This document shows, piece after piece, positions 1 to 5,254 of a DNA stretch of 5,254 bases (positions are counted from its first letter, which is position 1; each line of letters starts with the position of its first letter). This stretch comes from Limnohabitans sp. (GTDB taxonomy: Bacteria; Pseudomonadota; Gammaproteobacteria; Burkholderiales; Burkholderiaceae_C). The position numbers were made by a program, and so were the translations under genes. The notes under the pieces were generated by a model that was not told where the DNA came from, ran no database searches, and was given only the letters and a program-made list of their open reading frames with translations. Location: the NCBI GenBank assembly GCA_015657605.1, contig JACDQO010000252.1, positions 1-5,254 on the forward strand, read 5' to 3'.

Positions 1-1
1 G

Positions 2-241
2 CGCAAGGGCGATGCCATCACCGGCCTGCCCAAGGACCAGGGCGATGCGATGGTGTTCCATGCGGGCACCACCGAAAAAGAGGGCCAAATCCTGACGTCG
101 GGTGGGCGTGTGCTGTGCGTCACGGCCCTGGCCGATTCGGTCAAGCAGGCGCAACAAAAAGCCTACCAAACCGCCAGTCCGATTGCCTTTGACGGCATGC
201 AGATGCGCCAGGACATTGGTTACCGCGCGATCAAAAACTGA
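2..241 (+). CDS. purD: Phosphoribosylamine-glycine ligase (GAR synthetase), C-terminal end only
   Basis: This is the last 79 residues of PurD, read from base 2 to the TGA at 239-241; the rest lies upstream of the window. PurD joins phosphoribosylamine to glycine using ATP to give glycinamide ribonucleotide, the second step of de novo purine synthesis in the cytoplasm. The visible part is the C-terminal domain that packs against the ATP-grasp core. Family landmarks seen are GDAITGLP near the left edge, VFHAGT, then TSGGRVLCVTALADSVKQAQ, and the terminal FDGMQMRQDIGYRAI; the E. coli protein ends with the equivalent RKDIGWRAI. No frame break is visible in this portion. The next gene starts 15 nt downstream on the same strand, suggesting cotranscription. 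Identification rests on motif recognition and is secure; the catalytic ATP-grasp residues are not in view. Confidence 0.95.
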   Translation, partial: RKGDAITGLPKDQGDAMVFHAGTTEKEGQILTSGGRVLCVTALADSVKQAQQKAYQTASPIAFDGMQMRQDIGYRAIKN

Positions 242-256
242 AACACCACCTCTTTC

Positions 257-898
257 ATGAGCTCCTTGACCCGCCATCCCGTCACTTTCAAGGGCTCCCG
301 TCTGGCCGGTTGGATTTTGAAAATGCTCGGTTGGCGCTTGGACTTTGAGGGCTTTCCCACCCGTCAGGGTGTGGCCATTGTTTACCCGCACACCAGCAAC
401 TGGGATTTCCCCATCGGCATGCTGGCCAAATGGGCGCTGGGCATTCCGGCGCACTTTTGGGGCAAGGACTCGCTGTTCAAGTTTCCGGTGGTCGGTGCTT
501 GGATGCGCTGGGTGGGCGGTATCCCGATTGACCGCAGCTCCTCTCGCGGTGTGGTGGGCCAGATGGTGCATGTCTTTGAGCAGCACAAGCAAAACGATCA
601 TTTGCTCTGGCTGGGCCTGGCCCCGGAGGGCACACGCAGCTTCACACCCGGCTGGCGCAGTGGCTTTTACCAACTGGCCTTGGGTGCGCAAGTGCCTCTG
701 GCGCTCGTCAAGCTCGACTGGGGTCAGCGCCGCTTCAGTGTGGTCGACTTTTACGATCTGACGGGCCAAGTTGAGCGCGATTACGCCCACATGGCCCAGG
801 TCTTTGAAGGCGTCAAAGGCTTCCATGAACACCAAATGGGACCCATACTCCCCTGGAGTCCAGGCCAGGCGCTTGACTCTGCCCGCCTGAAACCCTGA
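257..898 (+). CDS. PlsC-type lysophospholipid/glycerolipid acyltransferase family protein
   Basis: A 213-residue protein of the LPLAT/PlsC superfamily, which moves acyl chains from acyl-CoA or acyl-ACP to lyso- or glycerolipids at the membrane. The catalytic HX4D motif is HTSNWD (H45, D50). It is followed by GGIPIDR (87-93), the region that corresponds to the substrate-phosphate binding block, and EGTRS (124-128), the third conserved block. All key residues are present and the gene is unbroken. There is no clear N-terminal transmembrane segment; a moderately hydrophobic stretch at about 15-27 (LAGWILKMLGW) could dock to the membrane. The start is ATG 257, 15 nt after purD; no good ribosome-binding site precedes it, so it may depend on coupling to purD. 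The length is near the short end for the superfamily, as is common for the uncharacterised bacterial branch. The exact acceptor (lysophosphatidate or another lyso-lipid) cannot be read from the sequence, so no gene symbol is given. Confidence 0.85.
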   Translation: MSSLTRHPVTFKGSRLAGWILKMLGWRLDFEGFPTRQGVAIVYPHTSNWDFPIGMLAKWALGIPAHFWGKDSLFKFPVVGAWMRWVGGIPIDRSSSRGVVGQMVHVFEQHKQNDHLLWLGLAPEGTRSFTPGWRSGFYQLALGAQVPLALVKLDWGQRRFSVVDFYDLTGQVERDYAHMAQVFEGVKGFHEHQMGPILPWSPGQALDSARLKP

Positions 899-918
899 AG
901 AATTTCTGAACCTTTTTA

Positions 919-1852
919 ATGTCCAAATCCACCATGAGCACCCCTTTTGAACTCGGCACCGTCAAAAACTATCTTGTCGGTTTGCAGTCGCGCATCACCG
1001 GGGCCTTGACCGACCTGGATGGCACCCCTTTTTTGACCGATGCCTGGCAAAAGACCTGGCGAAAAACTCCAAGGCAATGGCATCACCCAGATTCTGGAAG
1101 GTGGGCCGATTTTTGAGCGGGCCGGTTGTGGCTTTTCGCACGTCACCGGGCCGCAGCTGCCGCCCTCGGCCACCCAGCACCGACCTGAGTTGGCTGGCTC
1201 GGCCTTTGAGGCGATGGGCGTTTCCTTGGTATTTCACCCGCGCAACCCCTATGTGCCCACGGTGCACATGAACGTGCGCATGATCGCGGCCAAGCCCGAG
1301 GGCAGGGCGCCTGTGGCCTGGTTTGGCGGTGGCATGGACCTGACGCCTTATTACGGCTTTGACGAAGACGCGGTGCATTTCCACCAGTCCTGCAAAGACG
1401 CCTTGAGCCCGTTTGGTGAGGCTTTGCACCCGCGTTTCAAAGCCTGGTGCGACGATTATTTTTGCAACAAACACCGCCGTGAACAGCGCGGCGTGGGCGG
1501 CATTTTCTTCGACGACTTTTCTGAATTGGGCATGGACCAGAGCTTTGCCATGCTGCAAAGCGTGGCCGATTCACTGCTGACGGCCTACATGCCCATCGTG
1601 ATGCGCCGCAAGGACACGCCTTATGGCGAGCGCGAACGTGACTTTCAGTTGTACCGCCGTGGTCGCTATGTGGAGTTCAACTTGGTCTGGGACCGGGGCA
1701 CACATTTTGGTCTGCAGTCCGGTGGTCGCACCGAATCCATCTTGCTGTCCATGCCGCCTGAAGTGCGTTGGTCGTATCAGCGCCAAGATGAAGCCGGCTC
1801 GCCGGAGGAACGCTTGCTCAGCCACTTTTTGGTGCCCAAGGACTGGGTTTGA
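919..1852 (+). CDS. hemF: Oxygen-dependent coproporphyrinogen III oxidase, with a frame break near codon 45
   Basis: HemF converts coproporphyrinogen III to protoporphyrinogen IX with O2, releasing two CO2, in haem synthesis in the cytoplasm. Family blocks run the whole length: [118 protein letters not shown], and the usual end KDWV. Codons 1-45 (to K45, base 1053) are in one frame; from PGEKLQGNG (base 1055) onward the next frame is used. Read literally, translation stops at 1114-1116 after 65 residues. Aligned to E. coli HemF (WQREAG against WQK-x-PG), one residue appears missing, so loss of two bases fits slightly better than gain of one; repair gives 311 or 310 residues. A second in-frame ATG at 934 is also a possible start. 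No clear ribosome-binding site is seen. The break is most likely a sequence error. Confidence 0.93.
1838..1842 (+). promoter_or_regulatory. Possible ribosome-binding site for nadD inside the end of hemF
   Basis: AAGGA within the last hemF codons (aag gac) lies six bases before TTG 1849 of nadD, an ideal spacing. It favours the TTG start, which overlaps the hemF stop as TTGA, over ATG 1867. The bases also encode the conserved KD of the HemF terminus, so chance cannot be excluded. Confidence 0.4.
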
Positions 1853-2509
1853 GTCTGCTGCCTGCCATGCAAAAGGGCCCAGCCGCTGTGCAGCGCCTGG
1901 GCGTTTTTGGCGGAGCGTTCGACCCGCCGCATGTTGCCCATGTGGCCTTGGTGGAGGCCGCCATCGCCCAGCTTCAGCTCGACCGGGTTCAAGTTTTGCC
2001 GACAGGTCAGGCTTGGCACAAGCCTCGACAGCTGTCAGATGCAGCTGACCGATTGGCCATGACGCGTTTGGCCTTTGCGCATGTGCCGCAAGTGGTGGTA
2101 GACGACAGGGAAATCCTTCGCACAGGCCCCAGCTACACGGTGGACACCTTGCACGAGTTGCGGGTCGAATATCCGCAGGCGCAGCTGTATTTGCTGCTGG
2201 GCGACGACCAGCGGCGAGCTTTGCCGGCCTGGCACCAGATCGGTGAAATTGCCCGTATCGCTATAATTTGCGCCGCAGACCGTGACATGGCCGTGCGTGC
2301 CTGGAACGAAGAACCCGTCACGCCATCCCCAAGCCCACCCTTTCCCGACATCCTGCAAGCGCGCATTTGCACTCTGGACATGCCGCTGATGCCCCACAGT
2401 GCCACGGACATCCGTGTGCTGGCGGCCACACAGCAGGCCCTGACGGGCTTGGTATCCCCCCGCTGTTGAGCGCTATATTCACGAACACCACCTTTACAGG
2501 CCCCATTGA
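1849..2509 (+). CDS. nadD: Nicotinate-nucleotide adenylyltransferase, with a C-run frame break near the 3' end
   Basis: NadD adenylates nicotinate mononucleotide with ATP to give deamido-NAD, an essential step of NAD synthesis. The nucleotidyltransferase signature [10 protein letters not shown] (GxFDPxHxxH) lies near the N-terminus, followed by [29 protein letters not shown], and PHSATDIR, matching the family's ISxTxIR motif. Two starts are possible. TTG 1849 overlaps the hemF stop by 4 nt and has AAGGA six bases upstream; ATG 1867 lacks a good site. I list TTG but this is open. Read literally, the gene ends LVSPRC at 2467-2469. Removing one C from the six-C run at 2456-2461 gives [19 protein letters not shown] and a TGA at 2507-2509, matching the family's conserved YI..xxLYR ending and creating a one-base TGATG overlap with rsfS. 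The repaired protein is 219 residues from TTG or 213 from ATG. Confidence 0.93.
2496..2500 (+). promoter_or_regulatory. Probable ribosome-binding site for rsfS
   Basis: ACAGG (core AGG at 2498-2500) is eight bases before ATG 2509. It lies inside the repaired 3' end of nadD and supports ATG 2509 over the in-frame TTG at 2506. Confidence 0.45.
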
Positions 2510-3273
2510 TGACCGAAAACGCTGCCAAAAAAGACATTCAGAAACTCCAACGGGCCATTGTGGACGCTCTGGAAGACGTCAAGGCCCAAGAAATCCAAGT
2601 GTTTGACACCGAGCACCTGTCCTCGCTGTTTGAGCGGGTCATCATCGCTTCGGGGACTTCTAACCGTCAGACCAAAGCGCTGGCCGCCAGCGTGCGCGAC
2701 AAAGTGCGCAACGCCGGTTTTGGCAAGCCCCGCATTGAGGGCGAAGACAACGGCGAGTGGATCATTGTTGATTGCGGCCCGGCCGTGGTGCACGTCATGC
2801 AGCCCACCATCCGCACTTATTACAACCTGGAAGAAATCTGGGGTGGCACGCCAGTGCGCCTGAAGTTCGGTGCTCCCAAGCCCGCAGCAACGGCCGAAAC
2901 CAAGGGCCACATCAAAAACTCGGTGGCGAAAAAGGCCCCTGTCAAACCAGCGGCCAAATCTTCTGCTGCCAAAACACCCGCAGCCAAGAAGTCTGCCGCC
3001 AAACCTGCCGCGCCATCTGCAGCCAAAGCCAAACCCGCGTTGAAGGCACCTGCAAAATCGGCCAAAGCAGCGGCCAAACCAGCGGCCAAAACTGCAGCCA
3101 AATCGGCCCCGAAAGCCAGCAGCCCCACCAGCAAGCCCACGGTGAAGACGGTGGGCAAGCCCACGTCCAAACCTGCCGCTAAAACAGCAGCCAAGTCGGC
3201 GGCCAAGCCCGCAGCCAAAAAGGCCCCAGCACGCAAGACTGTGCAGGCGGCCACTCGCCGCAAAGCCGATTGA
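2509..3273 (+). CDS. rsfS: Ribosomal silencing factor RsfS with a long Lys/Ala-rich C-terminal tail
   Basis: RsfS binds ribosomal protein uL14 on the 50S subunit and blocks joining with 30S, lowering translation when nutrients are short. The conserved domain spans about residues 10-122: VFDTEHLSSLFERVIIASGT, SNRQTKALA, then GEWIIVDCGPAVVHVMQP, TIRTYYNLEEIWGG. Usual family length is roughly 105-130 residues; this protein has 254 because of a tail from about residue 123. The tail is almost wholly K, A, P, S and T; after E130 there is no acidic residue until the final D254. The start is ATG 2509, overlapping the repaired nadD stop by one base, with AGG eight bases upstream; an in-frame TTG at 2506 is less likely. 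The reading frame is intact. Position between nadD and rlmH is the widely conserved arrangement (older names ybeB and ybeA). The domain call is firm; the tail's role is unknown, and nucleic-acid or rRNA binding is only an inference from charge. Confidence 0.95.
   Translation: MTENAAKKDIQKLQRAIVDALEDVKAQEIQVFDTEHLSSLFERVIIASGTSNRQTKALAASVRDKVRNAGFGKPRIEGEDNGEWIIVDCGPAVVHVMQPTIRTYYNLEEIWGGTPVRLKFGAPKPAATAETKGHIKNSVAKKAPVKPAAKSSAAKTPAAKKSAAKPAAPSAAKAKPALKAPAKSAKAAAKPAAKTAAKSAPKASSPTSKPTVKTVGKPTSKPAAKTAAKSAAKPAAKKAPARKTVQAATRRKAD
2875..3270 (+). repeat. Low-complexity region coding for the Lys/Ala/Pro tail of RsfS, with 12-base periodicity
   Basis: The codons for residues 123-254 of RsfS form imperfect 4-codon units such as gcggccaaacca and gcagccaaatcg, reading AAKP, AAKS or AAKT. 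Between residues 131 and 254 I count 30 lysines and 3 arginines. Eight lysines from K209 to K237 are spaced exactly four residues apart (3133-3219). An 11-base direct repeat, gcaagcccacg, occurs at 3131-3141 and 3155-3165, two units apart. Units mix gcc, gcg, gca and gct as well as aaa and aag, so the pattern is held at protein level and is not a fresh perfect DNA repeat. The composition resembles histone H1-like bacterial tails. Confidence 0.85.
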
Positions 3274-3279
3274 TCTTGC

Positions 3280-3746
3280 ATGAAGCTGCTGATCGTTGCG
3301 GTCGGCCTGCGCGTGCCCGATTGGGCCCAGACGGCTTGGGACGACTACGCCAAACGTTTTCCGCCTGAGCTCAAGGTCGAGCTCAAGGCCGTGAAAACCG
3401 AGCCCGGGGCTCGAAAACCTTGCCCAATCTCTATGCGGCCGAGCGCCAGCGCATCGAAGCCGCCATTCCGCGTGGCACCCGCATTGTGGTGCTTGACGAG
3501 CGCGGTTCCAACCTCACCACGCAGGCCCTGGCCACGCGCTTGACCAGCTGGCAGCTCGGCGGGGACGACGTGGCGTTGGTCATTGGCGGCCCCGACGGTT
3601 TGGAGCCCGAATTCCGGCAAGCCGCGCACGAGCGCATCCGCTTGTCGGACTTGACTTTGCCCCATGCCATGGCCCGCGTGCTGTTGATCGAACAACTCTA
3701 TCGCGCCTGGTCCATCAACGCCAACCACCCTTACCATCGCGAATGA
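3280..3746 (+). CDS. rlmH: 23S rRNA (pseudouridine1915-N3) methyltransferase, with a frame break at codon 42/43
   Basis: RlmH is a SPOUT-class methyltransferase that uses S-adenosylmethionine to methylate pseudouridine 1915 in helix 69 of 23S rRNA on assembled 70S ribosomes. The N-terminal part reads [20 protein letters not shown], then [22 protein letters not shown] in the first frame (to base 3405). From there the family sequence [20 protein letters not shown] continues in another frame. Adding one C to the run at 3403-3405 (gag ccc cgg ggc) restores 155 residues, the usual family length. The cofactor-binding loop [11 protein letters not shown] (GGPDG at repaired residues 103-107) and the hallmark C-terminus [15 protein letters not shown] are both present. 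Read literally, the first frame runs on to 3543 with unrelated sequence. The gene begins 6 nt after rsfS, and its TGA overlaps the maf ATG (ATGA, 3743-3746). The break is most likely a homopolymer sequence error. Confidence 0.94.
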
Positions 3747-4345
3747 GCGACTTCATTTACCTCGCCTCCCAAAGCCCCCGGCGCAGTCAGCTGCTCGACC
3801 AAATTGGGGTGGCGCACCAGCTGCTTTTGGCCGGGCCGGATGAAGATGCGGAGTCTTTGGAAGACGTGCGTGGCGCCGAAGCACCTGGGCGGTATGTGGC
3901 GCGTGTCACAGGGCTCAAACTCGATGCCGCCGTGCAGCGCATGAAGCGCCAGGGTCTGCCTGCTGCGCCCGTGCTGTGCGCCGACACCACCGTGTGCTTG
4001 GGGCCTGAGATTTTGGGTAAACCAGTTGATGAGGCCGATGCCGTGCGCATCCTGAAACGGCTCTCTGGCCAGACCCACCGCGTATTGACCGCCGTTGCTG
4101 CACAAAAAGGGCTCAAACGGGTGGCGACGGTGTCCCAATCCTGGGTCCGTTTCGCGCCCATGACCAGTGCCCAAATCCGTGCCTATGTGACCACGGGGGA
4201 ACCCATGGGCAAAGCGGGCGCTTACGGGGTGCAGGGCAGGGCGGCTGCCCATATTGCGCAGATTCGGGGCAGTTATTCGGGCATCATGGGTCTCCCGCTT
4301 TTTGAAACGGCCGCCTTGCTGCGCAGTTTGGGCGTGCGCTGCTGA
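3743..4345 (+). CDS. maf: Maf family nucleoside triphosphate pyrophosphatase (dTTP/UTP type, YhdE-like)
   Basis: A complete 200-residue Maf protein. Maf enzymes hydrolyse non-canonical or excess nucleoside triphosphates to monophosphate and pyrophosphate; the YhdE branch prefers dTTP, UTP and modified forms, and has been linked to control of septum formation. Motifs seen are [12 protein letters not shown] (7-18), CADTTV around D81 (the catalytic acid region), [10 protein letters not shown] (91-100), [27 protein letters not shown] (151-165), and [14 protein letters not shown] (176-189). The KAGAYGVQG and GSY..xxGLPL blocks match E. coli YhdE (KAGAYGIQG, GSYHAVVGLPL), so I favour that specificity over the m7GTP-specific YceF branch. 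The ATG at 3743 overlaps the rlmH stop by four bases, implying coupled translation; no good ribosome-binding site precedes it. The frame is unbroken. In many bacteria maf sits directly before rng, as here. Confidence 0.94.
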   Translation: MSDFIYLASQSPRRSQLLDQIGVAHQLLLAGPDEDAESLEDVRGAEAPGRYVARVTGLKLDAAVQRMKRQGLPAAPVLCADTTVCLGPEILGKPVDEADAVRILKRLSGQTHRVLTAVAAQKGLKRVATVSQSWVRFAPMTSAQIRAYVTTGEPMGKAGAYGVQGRAAAHIAQIRGSYSGIMGLPLFETAALLRSLGVRC

Positions 4346-4367
4346 AATTTTTGAACCCAATTCCCCC

Positions 4368-5254
4368 ATGCAACAAGATATTTTGGTCAATTGGTCACCC
4401 CAAGAAACGAGGGTCGCGGTGGTCGAATTTGGCGCGGTGCAAGAGCTGCATGTCGAGCGCACGCTTGAGCGCGGCCTGGTCGGCAACGTGTACCTGGGCA
4501 AAGTGGCCCGCGTACTGCCGGGCATGCAATCGGCCTTCATCGACATCGGTCTGGACAAAGCGGCCTTTTTGCATGTGGCCGACTTGTGGCAAAAGCATGC
4601 CGAGGGCGAGGCCTCAGCGGCACGCACGGGCCAGCCGCTGGTGCCGATTGAAAAGCAGGTGTTCGAGGGCCGCGCCATCATGGTGCAGGTCATCAAGGAC
4701 CCCATGGGCACCAAAGGTGCCCGTTTGTCGACGCAGATCAGCATCGCTGGACGCCATTTGGTGTACCTGCCGCAAGACGACCACATCGGTGTATCCCAAA
4801 AAATCCCGGCCGACCAGCGCGATGCGCTGCGCCAAAGGCTGCAGGCCTTGGTGGGCCCTGCCGGGGGAGGCTTCATTTGCGCACCAATGCCGAAGACTCC
4901 AGCGATGAAGAGTTGAGCGACGACATCGACTATTTGCGCAAGACCTGGGCGCGTACCAAAGAGGCGTCGCTGCGTTTGCCGCCCGGCTCCTTGTTGCACC
5001 AAGACCTGACGCTTTTGCAAAGGGTTTTGCGCGATTTGGTGGGAGAGGCCACCCAAAGCATCCGGATCGATTCACAAGAGCAGTTTGCCAAGCTTCAGGC
5101 TTTTGGTCAGGAGTTCATGCCCAAAGCGGCCGAGCGCTTGCAGCATTACAAGGGCGAGCGGCCGATCTTTGACCTTTATGCGATCGACGAGGAAATTGCC
5201 AAGGCGCTGGGCCGCAGGGTAGACCTGAAGTCAGGTGGCTACCTGATCATCGAC
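4368..5254 (+). CDS. rng: Ribonuclease G, N-terminal part, with a T-run frame break at codon 170/171; runs off the window
   Basis: RNase G is a single-strand endonuclease of the RNase E/G family that trims the 5' end of 16S rRNA and takes part in mRNA decay. The start ATG 4368 gives the family N-terminus MQQDILVNWSPQETRVAVVE, followed by the S1 RNA-binding domain (RGLVGNVYLGKVARVLPGMQ, SAFIDIGLDKAAFLHVADLW). The first frame reads to GPAGGGFI (I170, 4875-4877) and then runs into a false stop at 4914-4916. Adding one T to the three-T run at 4876-4878 gives FILRTNAEDSSDEELSDDID and continues open to the window end at RPIFDLYAIDEEI and KSGGYLIID. About 296 of an expected ~490 residues are visible. 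The catalytic aspartates and zinc-link lie just beyond the edge. The gene starts 22 nt after maf without a clear ribosome-binding site. The long acidic-tailed RNase E form cannot be excluded by the visible part alone, but the N-terminus and context favour RNase G. Confidence 0.92.

Noticed and set aside
866..917. CAGGCG/CGCCTG inverted repeat (866-871, 884-889) before a five-T run at 913-917, near the acyltransferase end.
   Set aside because: Loop of 12 and a 23-base gap before the T run do not fit an intrinsic terminator.
3135..3164. Alternative hairpins from GCCCAC (3135-3140), GTGGGC (3151-3156) and GCCCAC (3159-3164) in the RsfS tail, resembling an attenuator.
   Set aside because: They arise from the repeated aag-ccc-acg codons; the second has a two-base loop and no regulatory context is seen.
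2820..3281. Long Ala/Leu/Gly-rich open frame on the - strand opposite the RsfS tail.
   Set aside because: It is the antisense image of GCC/AAG-type repeats, which avoid stop codons on the other strand; there is no family resemblance.
3367..3388. Tandem GAGCTCAAGG copies at 3367-3376 and 3379-3388 in rlmH.
   Set aside because: They simply encode the ELKVELK segment; two short copies within a conserved coding region are not evidence of a mobile or regulatory repeat.
4318..4352. Possible terminator between maf and rng: GCGCA/TGCGC stem (4321-4325 with 4335-4339), extended by GC/GC across a T-T mismatch, then five T at 4348-4352.
   Set aside because: The main stem is only five pairs, the T run is short and separated by five bases, and rng follows in the same operon. 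Too weak to annotate.
1045..4886. Programmed ribosomal frameshifting at the four frame breaks.
   Set aside because: Shifts are in different directions, there is no shared slippery heptamer or stimulating structure, and these families are not known to use recoding.
3731..5056. 441-codon open frame on the - strand across maf and rng.
   Set aside because: It lies opposite two recognisable conserved genes in GC-rich sequence, has no recognisable domain, and spans the rng frame break. It is a shadow of codon bias.

Overview
The window is a compact housekeeping gene string from a GC-rich betaproteobacterium. The protein sequences and the order purD - acyltransferase - hemF - nadD - rsfS - rlmH - maf - rng point to Burkholderiales, most likely a Comamonadaceae-type organism. 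That placement comes from recognising the families and the gene order, not from a database search.

All eight genes lie on the + strand. From left to right they are: the C-terminal end of purD (2-241); a PlsC-type acyltransferase (257-898); hemF (919-1852); nadD (1849-2509); rsfS with a long lysine/alanine-rich tail (2509-3273); rlmH (3280-3746); maf/yhdE (3743-4345); and the first ~60% of rng (4368 to the window end). Gaps are 0-22 nt. Three junctions overlap: TTGA at hemF/nadD, TGATG at nadD/rsfS and ATGA at rlmH/maf. This argues for one transcription unit with translational coupling. No stretch over 25 nt lacks a gene, and I see no RNA gene, mobile element, CRISPR array or convincing promoter or terminator.

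The genes serve separate core functions: purine synthesis, phospholipid acylation, haem synthesis, NAD synthesis, ribosome silencing, 23S rRNA methylation, nucleotide-pool sanitation and RNA processing. Three in a row act on ribosomes or their rRNA or are linked to it (rsfS, rlmH, and rng after maf).

The strongest anomaly is that four of the eight genes (hemF, nadD, rlmH, rng) each carry one reading-frame break. Family-typical sequence continues on both sides of every break. Three breaks lie in short C or T runs and are fixed by changing one base. The breaks run in mixed directions and hit genes that are normally essential or important, so sequencing or assembly error is the best explanation, not decay or programmed recoding. 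The most interesting biological feature is the ~130-residue histone-H1-like basic tail on RsfS. I found no convincing novel system here.
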